Shown here: positions 8,244-16,789 of the stretch, piece by piece | Layout of the letters: the number at the start of each line of letters is the position of its first letter | Position numbering within the stretch: the stretch's first letter is position 1 | Assembly (NCBI GenBank): GCA_023667145.1 | Contig: JAMPAQ010000001.1 | Location: 922,139 to 980,811 of the forward strand | Direction: 5' to 3' | From: Pseudoflavonifractor sp. | GTDB lineage: Bacteria; Bacteroidota; Bacteroidia; Bacteroidales; Muribaculaceae | Length of the DNA stretch: 58,673 bases | Notes under the pieces: model-generated | Database searches by the model: none | The model's input: the letters and a program-made list of their open reading frames with translations, nothing else | What the model was told of the DNA's origin: nothing | Translations under genes and position numbers: made by a program

Positions 8244-10922
8244 ATGAAGCTATCCTTTAGTATCGATTACCGTACCAATTGGGGCGAATCGGTATATATC
8301 ACGGGAAACATTCCCGAGCTCGGCAACGGCGACCTCTCGCAGGCCGTCAAGTTGGAACTCGACGGTGTGGAGTCGTGGTCGACAGTGATTGAGGTCGATG
8401 ATAAGACACCCGACTTTGAATACCGCTACATAGTGAAGCATGAGAACGGCTATGTGAAACATGAGTGGGGTACTCCTCATAAGTTCCTGCGTGCACGCAC
8501 GGCCAAAACTTATGAGATTTATGACCGTTGGCAGGACACGCCGCTTGACAAGCCATACTACTCGTCGGCGTTTATCGACTGTATCCTCAACCGTCCTGAC
8601 CGCTACAAGCCGCTGGCGCCCAAAAGCGGATGCGTCAATATCCGCGTGTCGGCACCGATGGTGCGTCCCGACGAGGTAGTGGCAATATGCGGTGACAATG
8701 ATGCCCTCGGTGACTGGAATCCTGCCAACGCCGTGGTGATGAACGATGCCAACTATCCCGAGTGGAGCGTCAATCTCGAACTAAAGGCCCTTCAGATACC
8801 ATTTTCTTACAAATTCCTCATCCTGAAGCGCGGATCGCTTGACCTCGTGGCATGGGAGGGTGGCGACAATCGCTACTTTGACCTCGTGCCCGAGCATAAG
8901 AGTGCCGTGATGGTGGTGTCGGGAATGCGTCTCATCAACTCCCTTGCCCCCTGGCGTGGAGCCGGTGTGGCAATCCCGGTCTTCTCGGTGAGAAGCAACG
9001 ATGACTTTGGTGTGGGCGATTTCTACGATCTCATCAAGATGGTCGATTGGGCTGCGATGACGGGTCAGAAGGTACTCCAGATATTGCCCATCAACGACAC
9101 GACGATGACCAACACCTGGGTTGACTCCTATCCATATAATGCGAACTCGACGTTTGCCCTCCATCCGATGTACCTGCGCCTGTCGACTCTCGGCCGTCTT
9201 GCCAACGAGGAGCGTCAGGCTTATTACGACAATCTCGGGCGCGAGCTCAACCAGCTCAAGGAGGTTGACTACGAGCGTGTGAATGCTGCCAAGACGGCAT
9301 TCACCCGCGAGATATATGCCCAGCAGGGTGCCGAGACAATCAATTCGGCTGACTTCATTGAGTTTGTGACCCGCAACGGCGAGTGGCTGACACCCTATGC
9401 CGCTTTCTGCGTGCTTCGTGACCTCAACAATACTCCCGACTTCACCAAGTGGGGCGAGTATGCCGAGTATAAGGAGTCGAAGGTCGCTGAATTTATCGCC
9501 GCACATCAGGATGAGATAAACTTCGTGTACTATCAGCAGTATCATCTCGACCGCCAGCTGCGCGAGGTGAGGGACTATGCCCACCAGCATGAGGTGCTTA
9601 TCAAGGGTGATATTCCTATCGGTATATCGCGTAACAGTGTGGACGCATGGATTTCGCCGCGCTTGTTCAACATGGACTGTCAGGCCGGTGCGCCGCCCGA
9701 TGACTTCTCTGTGCTTGGTCAGAACTGGGGCTTCCCGACCTATAACTGGGAGGAGATGAACAAAGATGGTTTTGCCTGGTGGAAGGCACGTTTCCGCAAG
9801 ATGGCCGAGTATTTTGACGCCTATCGCATAGACCACGTGCTCGGGTTCTTCCGTATATGGCAGATTCCGATGGATGCCCTCCATGGTCTCCTCGGAGTCT
9901 TCAATCCGGCACTTCCATTCACTCCCGATGAGCTGAAGTATAACTATGACTTCTGGCTTGACGTGAACCTCCAGACGACACCCTATATAATGGATTACTT
10001 CCTCGGTGATTTCTTTGGAGAGTACACCGACGAGGCCCGCGAGCGTTTCCTCGTCCCCGTAAGCTACGGACGTTACAGGCTGCGTGATGAGTTTGACACC
10101 CAGCGCAAGGTTGCCGACTACTTTGCCGGTCAGGAAAAGAATGACAAGAACGACAAGCTCTGCAACGCGTTGCTCGGTCTGATAGACCAGGTGCTCTTTG
10201 TCGAGGATCCGTATGAGCGTGGCAAGTATCATCCCCGCATCTCGGCTCAGTTCACTTATACCTACAGGGCGCTCAACGATTATGAGAAGTGGTGCTTTGA
10301 CCGTCTGTACAACGACTTCTACTATCACCGTCACAATGACTTCTGGTATGGCAAGGCGATGTGGAAACTTCCCCCGCTCATCAATGCCACCGACATGCTC
10401 GTGTGTGCAGAGGATCTCGGCATGATACCCGACTGTGTCCCCGCCGTGATGTCACAGCTACAGATATTGTCGCTTGAGATACAGCGTATGCCCAAGGATC
10501 CCCGCGCCGAGTTCGGCAATACGTGGACTTACCCCTATCTCTCTGTCTGCACGACCTCGACCCACGATATGGGCGGCATACGCCAATGGTGGGAGGAGGA
10601 TCACGACAAGGCACAGCGCTATTACAATCAGGTGCTTCATGTCGGCGGCGCGGCTCCTTATTTTGCCGAGCCGTGGATTTGTGACAAGATTGTCGACCTA
10701 CAGCTCAAGAGTCCGTCGATGCTTGCCATTCTGCCGTTGCAGGACTGGCTGTCAATCAACGGAGACATACGTCGCGAGAATCCCCAGGAGGAGCAGATTA
10801 ATGTACCGGCCAATCCGCGCCACTACTGGCGTTACCGTATGCACCTCACCATTGAGGACCTCCTCGGCAAGGATCAGTTTAACAGCTATCTCCACGATAA
10901 GATTGCCGGCTCAGGCAGATAA
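8244..10922 (+). CDS. malQ: 4-alpha-glucanotransferase (GH77) with two N-terminal CBM20 domains
   Basis: This is an amylomaltase-type enzyme that transfers alpha-1,4-glucan segments, acting on maltodextrins in the cytoplasm. Two starch-binding CBM20 domains occupy about residues 1-110 (FSIDYRTNWGESVYITGNIPELG) and 130-235 (VSAPMVRPDEVVAICGDNDALGDW). The GH77 catalytic domain follows, with nucleophile D530 in YRIDHVLGFFRIW, acid/base E723 in CAEDLGMIP and the third acid D775 in TSTHDMGG. This 892-aa double-CBM20 layout is that of plant DPE2 and the Bacteroidales enzyme, not of E. coli MalQ. It is monocistronic, between terminators at 8141 and 10945. Confidence 0.93.
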   Translation: MKLSFSIDYRTNWGESVYITGNIPELGNGDLSQAVKLELDGVESWSTVIEVDDKTPDFEYRYIVKHENGYVKHEWGTPHKFLRARTAKTYEIYDRWQDTPLDKPYYSSAFIDCILNRPDRYKPLAPKSGCVNIRVSAPMVRPDEVVAICGDNDALGDWNPANAVVMNDANYPEWSVNLELKALQIPFSYKFLILKRGSLDLVAWEGGDNRYFDLVPEHKSAVMVVSGMRLINSLAPWRGAGVAIPVFSVRSNDDFGVGDFYDLIKMVDWAAMTGQKVLQILPINDTTMTNTWVDSYPYNANSTFALHPMYLRLSTLGRLANEERQAYYDNLGRELNQLKEVDYERVNAAKTAFTREIYAQQGAETINSADFIEFVTRNGEWLTPYAAFCVLRDLNNTPDFTKWGEYAEYKESKVAEFIAAHQDEINFVYYQQYHLDRQLREVRDYAHQHEVLIKGDIPIGISRNSVDAWISPRLFNMDCQAGAPPDDFSVLGQNWGFPTYNWEEMNKDGFAWWKARFRKMAEYFDAYRIDHVLGFFRIWQIPMDALHGLLGVFNPALPFTPDELKYNYDFWLDVNLQTTPYIMDYFLGDFFGEYTDEARERFLVPVSYGRYRLRDEFDTQRKVADYFAGQEKNDKNDKLCNALLGLIDQVLFVEDPYERGKYHPRISAQFTYTYRALNDYEKWCFDRLYNDFYYHRHNDFWYGKAMWKLPPLINATDMLVCAEDLGMIPDCVPAVMSQLQILSLEIQRMPKDPRAEFGNTWTYPYLSVCTTSTHDMGGIRQWWEEDHDKAQRYYNQVLHVGGAAPYFAEPWICDKIVDLQLKSPSMLAILPLQDWLSINGDIRRENPQEEQINVPANPRHYWRYRMHLTIEDLLGKDQFNSYLHDKIAGSGR

Positions 10923-10944
10923 TCGCGAGAGTGCTTAGGAAAAG

Positions 10945-10979
10945 ACGATGGGCGCACCACTTGATGATGCGCCCATCGT
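10945..10979. terminator. Bidirectional terminator between malQ and the thioredoxin-like gene
   Basis: A near-perfect 12-bp stem (ACGATGGGCGCA with TGCGCCCATCGT) lies between two convergent genes. It has A/T on both sides and can serve both. Confidence 0.7.
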
Positions 10980-10985
10980 TGGTGT

Positions 10986-11480
10986 TTAGTGACATAGGAG
11001 ATTTGTCAATTGGGATGTTGACGGATTGGTGGCGATGACGCGGCCCTCCGGGTCGACGAGAAATGCCTTGTAACCGTCTTGCAGGCGGTAGTCGTCAATA
11101 ATCTTGGCGGCCTTGTCGCCCTGGACATGAAATTGCGTCTTTGCGTTGAGACCGTCCTTGCGGACTATCTCGTCAAACAACTTGCCGCTGCGGTCAAAGT
11201 TGATTGACATAACATACAATTGCCCATCGTTTGGGTTATCGCGTATGAAAGACTCATACTCGTTACACCTGATGCGTGACATAGCATCGTCTGACGACCA
11301 GAATGTGAGCAACAGGTACTTGCCACGGGCCTGGTCTACCGATGATGTCCTCTCGTCGTTAGTAACGGCAAAGACAGGTGCTGTAGAACCCTCGGTAACA
11401 TCGATGAAACGGTCGGTATAAGCCGATGCCGACACGAGCAATACTGCAAAGAACGCAATAATCAGAATTGCTTTCTTCAT
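10986..11480 (-). CDS. Exported thioredoxin-fold protein lacking the CxxC cysteines
   Basis: This is a 164-aa exported protein with a signal peptide (MKKAILIIAFFAVLLVSASA) and a TlpA-like thioredoxin fold: GSTAPVFAVTN, GKYLLLTFW, a Rossmann-like core and the closing GYKAFLVDPEGRVIATNPS with the cis-proline region. At the active site the usual WxxxCxxC reads W61-S-S-D-D65-A-M-S68, so both catalytic cysteines are replaced by Asp and Ser. The protein should therefore be redox-inactive and more likely a binding or structural protein. The frame runs upstream to 11543, but the ATG at 11480 begins the signal peptide and is chosen. No function can be assigned beyond the fold. Confidence 0.75.
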   Translation of the reverse strand: MKKAILIIAFFAVLLVSASAYTDRFIDVTEGSTAPVFAVTNDERTSSVDQARGKYLLLTFWSSDDAMSRIRCNEYESFIRDNPNDGQLYVMSINFDRSGKLFDEIVRKDGLNAKTQFHVQGDKAAKIIDDYRLQDGYKAFLVDPEGRVIATNPSTSQLTNLLCH

Positions 11481-11607
11481 TAGTGAATATTGAAGTTTAT
11501 ACTCAGGATGTCCATCGCTACATAGCACATGCCGCGTGGGCAATCCTTGCCGATTTTCGGCGGGTCGTCAAACTCTTTTGACGAGCGGTCATTTTCTTAA
11601 ACCGATG

Positions 11608-11639
11608 CAAAGGTACTGTTTTTTTCTCATGTGGCCAAA
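11608..11639 (-). promoter_or_regulatory. Promoter of the thioredoxin-like gene
   Basis: On the minus strand TTTG (11636-11639), 20 bp and TACCTTTG (11608-11615) match the consensus exactly. The transcript would have a leader of about 120 nt before the ATG at 11480. Confidence 0.65.
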
Positions 11640-11690
11640 TTGATGTGATTAATAATCACCAAGTTACGATTTTATGGCGACCTCAAATGG

Positions 11691-11756
11691 CTCTCATCCC
11701 GCTCCACAAGCGGGATGCGAGAGGTTGTTAAAAATACTCAACAACTATGTTGTTGA
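11691..11756 (+). other. Two hairpins in the 339-bp gap before rnpB
   Basis: CTCTCATCCCGCT pairs with AGCGGGATGCGAG (11691-11721), and TCAACAAC pairs with GTTGTTGA (11738-11756). The rest of 11481-11819 holds only the minus-strand promoter at 11608 and the rnpB promoter. The role of these hairpins is not known. Confidence 0.4.
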
Positions 11757-11779
11757 ACATGTTTTTGCCGTTAGCTGTT

Positions 11780-11811
11780 ATTGCTAAATATCATTTTTTG
11801 GCCTATCTTTG
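11780..11811 (+). promoter_or_regulatory. Promoter of rnpB
   Basis: ATTG (11780-11783), 20 bp and TATCTTTG (11804-11811); the -7 element is an exact match. The predicted start lies about 7 nt downstream, which coincides with the 5' end of the RNase P RNA helix. Confidence 0.7.
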
Positions 11812-11819
11812 TGACATAA

Positions 11820-12200
11820 AGCAGTGGGGCGGCTTGTCGCTTGCCGGCTTGACCGGCAAGAGGAAAGTCCGGGCAACACAGGGCACCATACTTCTTAACG
11901 GGAAGCTGTCGGCGACGGCAGGGTAGCGTGACAGAAAATTACCGCCGCAGTCTCTCTGCGGCAAGGGTGAAAAGGCGAGGTAAGAGCTCACCGGGTGTGA
12001 CAGCGATATCACATGCCGCACGTCCTATGGGTTGCAAGGCCAAGTATACCGGCATCTAAGGACTGCCCGTCCATTGCCGGGGGGTAGGCTGCTTGAGCCG
12101 TGTGGCGACACGCGGTGTAGATAAATGACAGGCCGTGACCGGCGCATCCCCTTGCGGGATATGGCCGTCACGACATAACCCGGCTTACAGTCCCACTGCT
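11820..12200 (+). ncRNA. rnpB: RNase P RNA (bacterial type A)
   Basis: This is the catalytic RNA of RNase P, which removes 5' leaders from pre-tRNAs. The 5' end AGCAGTGGGGC pairs with the 3' end TCCCACTGCT to form helix P1. The universally conserved GAGGAAAGTCCGGGC lies at 11859-11873, ACAGAAA is at 11931-11937, and the 3' conserved region ACATAACCCGGCTTACAG closes the pseudoknot near 12173-12190. The length of about 381 nt is usual for type A. The protein partner RnpA is not in the window. Confidence 0.95.
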
Positions 12201-12252
12201 TTTATTTTTCCCCTATGTAATCTTTAGGACGCGATGTTTGTTGTGCTATTAA

Positions 12253-12283
12253 TGGGAATTGTCGCGGATTCTCATTAGATTTG
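12253..12283 (+). promoter_or_regulatory. Promoter of the BrkB-family gene
   Basis: The -7 element TAGATTTG (12276-12283) matches exactly. The -33 candidate TGGG (12253-12256, 19-bp spacing) is poor. The start codon is 19 nt downstream. Confidence 0.45.
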
Positions 12284-12302
12284 CAATAGAAATGACTTTT
12301 AT

Positions 12303-13685
12303 ATGGCAGACAGGCTTCCCGGTACGACCAAAAAATCATTTATGTCGCGGCTGAATGCGTTGCAGCAGCGAGCGGTATCCATATGGAATTACTGCTACAC
12401 TGATGTGTGGGCCGACACGCGTAATACGTGGAAAGTCAATCTCGTCAAGACGCTCAATCTGTCAGTAAGGTCATTTTTTAATGCTGATTTGCAGACCCGT
12501 GCATCGTCGTTGACCTATAATACGCTGTTGGCGATAGTGCCGGCGTTGGCGCTGCTTTTTGCCATCGGGCGGGGTTTCGGATTCCAGAATCTTCTGCAAA
12601 ACCAGCTGTTCAGCTATTTCCCGGCCCAGTCCCGCGCCATCGAGGCGGCGTTGAGTTTCGTTGACTCATATCTCGCGCAGGCATCAGAGGGATTGTTTGT
12701 CGGAGTCGGTATCGTCTTCCTGCTGTGGACGTTGATTTCATTGCTAAGCAGTGTCGAGACTTCATTTAATATAATATGGGATGTGAAACGCGGTCGCTCA
12801 TTGGCCCGCAAGGTCACTGATTATACAGCGATATTCCTTATACTCCCGGTGTTGATGATATGTGCCAGCGGCGTGTCCATCTTCATGTGGACGGCGTTGC
12901 AGAATGCCGGCCCTTTCAAGGTGCTGTCGCCTGTGCTTGCAGGGGTTCTCGATGTGGTGCCCTATATATTGACATGGTTTTTTTTCGCGGGTGCGTATAA
13001 GCTGATACCCAATGCGAAGGTGAAGTTCAAGAATGCGTTCATTAGCGGTGTTTTTGCCGGAACCGGGTTTCAGATATTGCAGTGGTTGTTTGTCTCGGGA
13101 CAGTTGTATGTGTCAAAGTATAATGCAATATACGGTAGTTTCGCGTTTTTGCCGTTGTTGCTGATATGGCTACAGTTGGCATGGATGATCTGTCTGGCGG
13201 GAGCGGTGCTCTGCTACTCATCGCAGAATATATTCCAGTTTAATTTCTCAAACAATATCGACAAGATCTCGATAGACTATCGGCGCAAGATTTCCGTAGT
13301 GCTGGCAACTGCGGTGGTAAAGCGCTTTATGGGCGGTGAGCGGGCTGTGACTGTGGTCGATTTTGCCAAGTACTTCTATATTCCCGCACGTCTTGCCGCC
13401 GAACTGCTCGATGAGATGGTGGAGGTGGGATTGCTGTCGCGGGTGATTGTCTCGGAAGACCTGACATACGGTTACCAGCCGGCATTGCCACCTGAGAAAT
13501 TCACCCTCGGACTACTGATAAAGCGGCTTGACGACCGTGGCGCATCGGGATTTATACCCGCGTTTGACGAGCGGTTCTCGCGCCTGATGACTATCGGTGA
13601 TGAGACGCTTGAGGAGGCTTACAAGCGGGCAGATGCCATACCCGTCGGCATGTTGCCATTTGATATGAGAGAGGATAGCGATTAA
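12303..13685 (+). CDS. YihY/BrkB family inner-membrane protein
   Basis: This is a 460-aa integral membrane protein of the YihY (formerly RNase BN, virulence factor BrkB) family. About six transmembrane helices lie between residues 75 and 310, including the conserved RASSLTYNTLLAIVPALALLF opening and GSFAFLPLLLIWLQLAWMICLAGA. The C-terminal part (about 330-460) is soluble and looks like a winged-helix domain (VVDFAKYFYIPARLAAELLDEMVEVGLLSRV). Despite old names it is not an established RNase; its molecular role is unknown and transport is suspected. The ridA gene follows 39 bp downstream. Confidence 0.88.
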   Translation: MADRLPGTTKKSFMSRLNALQQRAVSIWNYCYTDVWADTRNTWKVNLVKTLNLSVRSFFNADLQTRASSLTYNTLLAIVPALALLFAIGRGFGFQNLLQNQLFSYFPAQSRAIEAALSFVDSYLAQASEGLFVGVGIVFLLWTLISLLSSVETSFNIIWDVKRGRSLARKVTDYTAIFLILPVLMICASGVSIFMWTALQNAGPFKVLSPVLAGVLDVVPYILTWFFFAGAYKLIPNAKVKFKNAFISGVFAGTGFQILQWLFVSGQLYVSKYNAIYGSFAFLPLLLIWLQLAWMICLAGAVLCYSSQNIFQFNFSNNIDKISIDYRRKISVVLATAVVKRFMGGERAVTVVDFAKYFYIPARLAAELLDEMVEVGLLSRVIVSEDLTYGYQPALPPEKFTLGLLIKRLDDRGASGFIPAFDERFSRLMTIGDETLEEAYKRADAIPVGMLPFDMREDSD

Positions 13686-13716
13686 CCTTTTGATAAAGCG
13701 ATTAACCTTTTAATAA
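13677..13716 (+). repeat. Tandem 20-bp repeat across the BrkB stop codon
   Basis: AGCGATTAACCTTTTGATAA is followed directly by the same 20 bases with one change. The first copy contains the TAA stop of the BrkB gene; the second fills the spacer before ridA. It looks like a small slippage duplication. Confidence 0.7.
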
Positions 13717-13724
13717 TATGTGAG

Positions 13725-14102
13725 ATGAAAAAAGTAATTTCCACAACTGCTGCGCCTGGCGCTATCGGCCCCTACAGCCAGGCGATTGATTTGGGCACCA
13801 CGGTCTACGCATCAGGACAGATACCCATTGACCCCGCTACCGGGAAGATGGCGGGAGATATCAAGGAACAGACGGCACAGTCACTTGCCAATGTAAAGGC
13901 CATACTGGCCGAGGCCGGACTGACACTTGATAACGTAGTTAAGACGACGGTCTTTCTTGCCGACATGAGCCTTTTTGGGGCTATGAATGAGGTATATGCC
14001 GAGGCGTTCACCGCGCCTTATCCGGCTCGTTCGGCTGTAGCTGTCAAGGAGTTACCCAAGCAAGCCCTTGTCGAGATAGAGGTCATTGCTGTCAGAGGCT
14101 GA
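13725..14102 (+). CDS. ridA: RidA family reactive enamine/imine deaminase
   Basis: RidA hydrolyses reactive 2-aminoacrylate and related enamines released by PLP enzymes, protecting other enzymes in the cytoplasm. The 125-aa length is standard for the trimeric YjgF/YER057c/UK114 fold. Visible motifs are APGAIGPYSQAI near the N-terminus, ASGQIPIDPATGKM, and the active-site arginine in YPARSAVAVKELPK, followed by VEIEVIAV. It lies 39 bp after the BrkB gene. Its last 51 bp overlap, antisense, the 3' end of folC. Confidence 0.93.
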   Translation: MKKVISTTAAPGAIGPYSQAIDLGTTVYASGQIPIDPATGKMAGDIKEQTAQSLANVKAILAEAGLTLDNVVKTTVFLADMSLFGAMNEVYAEAFTAPYPARSAVAVKELPKQALVEIEVIAVRG

Positions 14103-15401
14103 CACCTGTCTGAGATATGTAAGCAGGTCGGCGACGACAAATGTGCTTCCGCCGATAAAGATTGTATCATCGGGCGATGCCGCCTCACGGGCGGCCATGT
14201 AAGCCTCGGTGACAGTGTCAAAGGTCTCCCCATGGAGGCCTTTTTTGTGTGCGGCGGTGGCCAGCTCGTCGGCGGGAAGTGCCCGGGGAATAGCGGCGCG
14301 GGTGAAGTAGTAGGTGGCATCGCGTGGCATGAGGTCGAGGATGTGGGATATATCCTTGTCGTTGACAAAGCCGATGACAAGGTGCTTGTGTCCCGGCTGT
14401 GCGGCAATCTGTGGCGCAAGGTATCGCCATCCGCCAATATTGTGTCCCGTGTCACACACCGTCAGCGGATGTGACGATATGCGCATCCATCGTCCTAACA
14501 GTCCAGTCGTTTCTGTCACATGAGCAAAGCCGTCGGCGACATTGCTGTCGCTGAATCGCGCTATCTCTTTCTCGCGTATGACTTTCAAGGCTGTGAATAT
14601 GGTCGAGGCATTGGCCGCCTGATAGTCCCCGGCCAATTCTCCCCATATCGGGCCGAAGGGGGTATCTGGATACAGCACGCCGGAGATGCCATCAACCATC
14701 TTCTGAACGGATGGGATAGGTTGAGGAGCGAACGTTATCGGTGCGTCCTCCCGGGCTGCTTTATCGACAAACACCTGCTTGATTTCGCCCTCGGCCTCAC
14801 CGATTACGACGGGAACGTGCGGTTTTATTATCCCGGCTTTTTCTGCCGCTATCTCCGGCAACGTGTTGCCGAGAAAGGCGGTGTGGTCAAAGGATATGTT
14901 GGTAATGACGCTCAGTCGGGGGGTGATGATATTAGTGCTGTCAAGACGGCCCCCGAGTCCTACCTCCACTATGGCGATGTCGACATCCTCGCGTGCGAAG
15001 AAGTCAAAGGCCATCGTCATTGTCAGCTCAAAAAACGATGGATGGAGCTTGAGGTCTGCGGCCCGGTATCGGCGTACAAAGTCGATGACAGCCTCCTCCG
15101 AGATTGACCGCCCGTTGATCCTCATCCGCTCCCGGAAGTCAATCAGGTGGGGGGATGTGTAGAGTCCCGTGCGGTATCCCGCGCTTTGCAGTACGGCGGC
15201 TAACGTGTGTGACGTGCTTCCCTTGCCGTTGGTCCCGGCTACGTGTATCGTGGCATATCGGCGATGGGGGTGGCCGAATGCCGCGTCGAGCGCCATTGCC
15301 GTATCGAGTCCCGGCTTATAGGCTGAGCCGCCTGTCCGTTGGAACATCGGTAGCCGCGTATATAGATAGTCGAGGGTTGATTGATAGTCTGTCATTGCCA
15401 T
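14052..15401 (-). CDS. folC: Bifunctional folylpolyglutamate synthase / dihydrofolate synthase
   Basis: FolC is an ATP-dependent Mur-ligase-fold enzyme that adds glutamate to dihydropteroate and to folates in the cytoplasm. The P-loop is GTNGKGS (56-62); DFRERMRINGRSIS, GLGGRLDSTNI and SFDHTAFLG (the metal-binding histidine region) match the family, and the C-terminal CDTGHNIGG marks the second domain. The 449-aa length is normal. ATGs at codons 1 and 3 are both possible. It is the last gene of a minus-strand unit with the two chromate-transporter halves (6-bp gap). Its 3' end overlaps ridA by 51 bp, so the last 17 codons are read from both strands. Confidence 0.93.
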   Translation of the reverse strand: MAMTDYQSTLDYLYTRLPMFQRTGGSAYKPGLDTAMALDAAFGHPHRRYATIHVAGTNGKGSTSHTLAAVLQSAGYRTGLYTSPHLIDFRERMRINGRSISEEAVIDFVRRYRAADLKLHPSFFELTMTMAFDFFAREDVDIAIVEVGLGGRLDSTNIITPRLSVITNISFDHTAFLGNTLPEIAAEKAGIIKPHVPVVIGEAEGEIKQVFVDKAAREDAPITFAPQPIPSVQKMVDGISGVLYPDTPFGPIWGELAGDYQAANASTIFTALKVIREKEIARFSDSNVADGFAHVTETTGLLGRWMRISSHPLTVCDTGHNIGGWRYLAPQIAAQPGHKHLVIGFVNDKDISHILDLMPRDATYYFTRAAIPRALPADELATAAHKKGLHGETFDTVTEAYMAAREAASPDDTIFIGGSTFVVADLLTYLRQVSASDSNDLYLDKGLLG

Positions 15402-15407
15402 TGTAGG

Positions 15408-15980
15408 TCAGAAGATAAACAGTCCGGCGATGCCGGCAAGTATGATGACGAGTATCGGGTGTAGTCGGGTGAAAAACACTATGCAGAATGAGGCTATGCA
15501 GATGGCCACGCTTGCTGTCACATGATAGCTGTCAGTGCCGAAGTTGTCACCGTTCATCAGCAGCATGGCCGCAGAGGCTATCAATCCCACGACTACGGGT
15601 CGCAAGCCGGAGAACACCCCTTTGACAATGGCGCTGTCGCGGTGGCGTTGTATGAAGTGGCTGGTGTAGGCGACAAGCAGGAATGACGGGATAATCACCA
15701 CGCATGTACACAATATCGACCCGAGTATACCCCAAATCGGATGGGCGAACCGTATGGGGTCGGCGACCGCCGGTGCCACATATCCGATATAGGTGGCCGA
15801 ATTTATTCCTATGGGGCCGGGGGTCATCTGTGATATGGCGACAATGTCGGTGAACATCTGCTCGGAAATCCAACCCGGGTTAACAATCTCACGTTCGATG
15901 AGTGCGAGCATGGCATAGCCGCCACCAAATCCAAAGAGCCCGATTTTGAGATAGGCCATTATCAGCTTCAGATATATCAT
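15408..15980 (-). CDS. Chromate transporter (CHR) family protein, second half
   Basis: This is a 190-aa membrane protein of the CHR family in its split (short-chain) form. The opening IGLFGFGGGYAMLALIEREIV and the TPGPIGINSATYIGY segment are family signatures; about six hydrophobic helices follow. Long-chain ChrA carries two such domains in one protein; here they are adjacent genes overlapping by 4 bp (ATGA at 15977-15980), which suggests translational coupling and a heterodimer. Chromate export is the family's best-known activity, but many members have unknown anion substrates. Confidence 0.88.
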   Translation of the reverse strand: MIYLKLIMAYLKIGLFGFGGGYAMLALIEREIVNPGWISEQMFTDIVAISQMTPGPIGINSATYIGYVAPAVADPIRFAHPIWGILGSILCTCVVIIPSFLLVAYTSHFIQRHRDSAIVKGVFSGLRPVVVGLIASAAMLLMNGDNFGTDSYHVTASVAICIASFCIVFFTRLHPILVIILAGIAGLFIF

Positions 15981-16576
15981 AGTCCGGCCTCCTTTCTGCT
16001 GCTGTCAGCAACATTCCTTGCCACCTTGTCATGCCGACGGAACCATAGGTATCCGCCAACGCCTCCAAGCACGATAAACAGTATGGGATTTGATATTACC
16101 GGCCATCGCGACCATATCAGCAAGGCGGTGACGACGGGTATGGCGGCAGTCTTCCACGTGATTCTCGCGGCACGGGCCGATGAGATGACCGGGGCTATGA
16201 TGAGGGCTACGACAGCCGGACGTATACCCATGAATATACGGCTCACGATAGGGTTATCCTTTATGATGTCGGGCGTGAGGAAGATGGCGATTAGCAATAT
16301 GATGAGAAAGGACGGGAGTATCGTGCCAAGGGCGGCGAATATGCTGCCGGTCGTTTTTCGCAGCTTGTCCCCTACTGCCACCGAGATGTTGACGGCAAGA
16401 ATGCCGGGAAGCGATTGTGCGACGGCAAGCAGGTCGAGAAACTCCTCGCGTGCTATCCATCGGTGCTTGTCGACAATCTCTTTCTCGATAATTGAGATCA
16501 TGGCCCATCCACCGCCAAAGGTGAATGCCCCGATTTTGAAAAATGTCGTGAACAGTTGTAAGTTTATATTTTTCAT
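15977..16576 (-). CDS. Chromate transporter (CHR) family protein, first half
   Basis: This is a 199-aa CHR-family membrane protein and the first gene of the chr-chr-folC unit. FKIGAFTFGGGWAMISIIEKEIV and AQSLPGILAVNISVAVG correspond to the FGG and SxPGP-type motifs; the second motif reads LPGI instead of the TPGP of its partner, a normal difference between the two halves. About six membrane helices are predicted by eye. A -7 element TAATTTTG on the minus strand (16598-16605) lies 21 bp upstream without a clear -33. Confidence 0.88.
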   Translation of the reverse strand: MKNINLQLFTTFFKIGAFTFGGGWAMISIIEKEIVDKHRWIAREEFLDLLAVAQSLPGILAVNISVAVGDKLRKTTGSIFAALGTILPSFLIILLIAIFLTPDIIKDNPIVSRIFMGIRPAVVALIIAPVISSARAARITWKTAAIPVVTALLIWSRWPVISNPILFIVLGGVGGYLWFRRHDKVARNVADSSRKEAGL

Positions 16577-16712
16577 TCAGCTCACCAATTTAACCGACAA
16601 AATTAATCAAAAATAATGGCATTTCTGCCCCCGCCCCGCCAAAAGGTCAAGCATATTCTATTCTGCAGATTGCTTATATAGCTTATGTAGGAATTATTGT
16701 GTGTGTTATTGT

Positions 16713-16744
16713 GTTGCGGTTTAGCGGGGGATGGACTATCTTTG
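16713..16744 (+). promoter_or_regulatory. Promoter of the NatA-type ABC gene
   Basis: GTTG (16713-16716), 20 bp and TATCTTTG (16737-16744). The -7 element is an exact match; the leader would be about 40 nt. Confidence 0.6.
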
Positions 16745-16789
16745 TGGGGTGATTGTATTAATTGGAGATAATATTTAATATGGTGATAT

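Noticed and set aside
8781..10334. 517-codon antisense open frame inside malQ
   Set aside because: It mirrors the codon pattern of malQ on the other strand and its translation has no domain features.
14520..15107. 195-codon plus-strand open frame opposite folC
   Set aside because: It lies wholly within folC, which has clear motifs; the frame is a by-product of codon bias.
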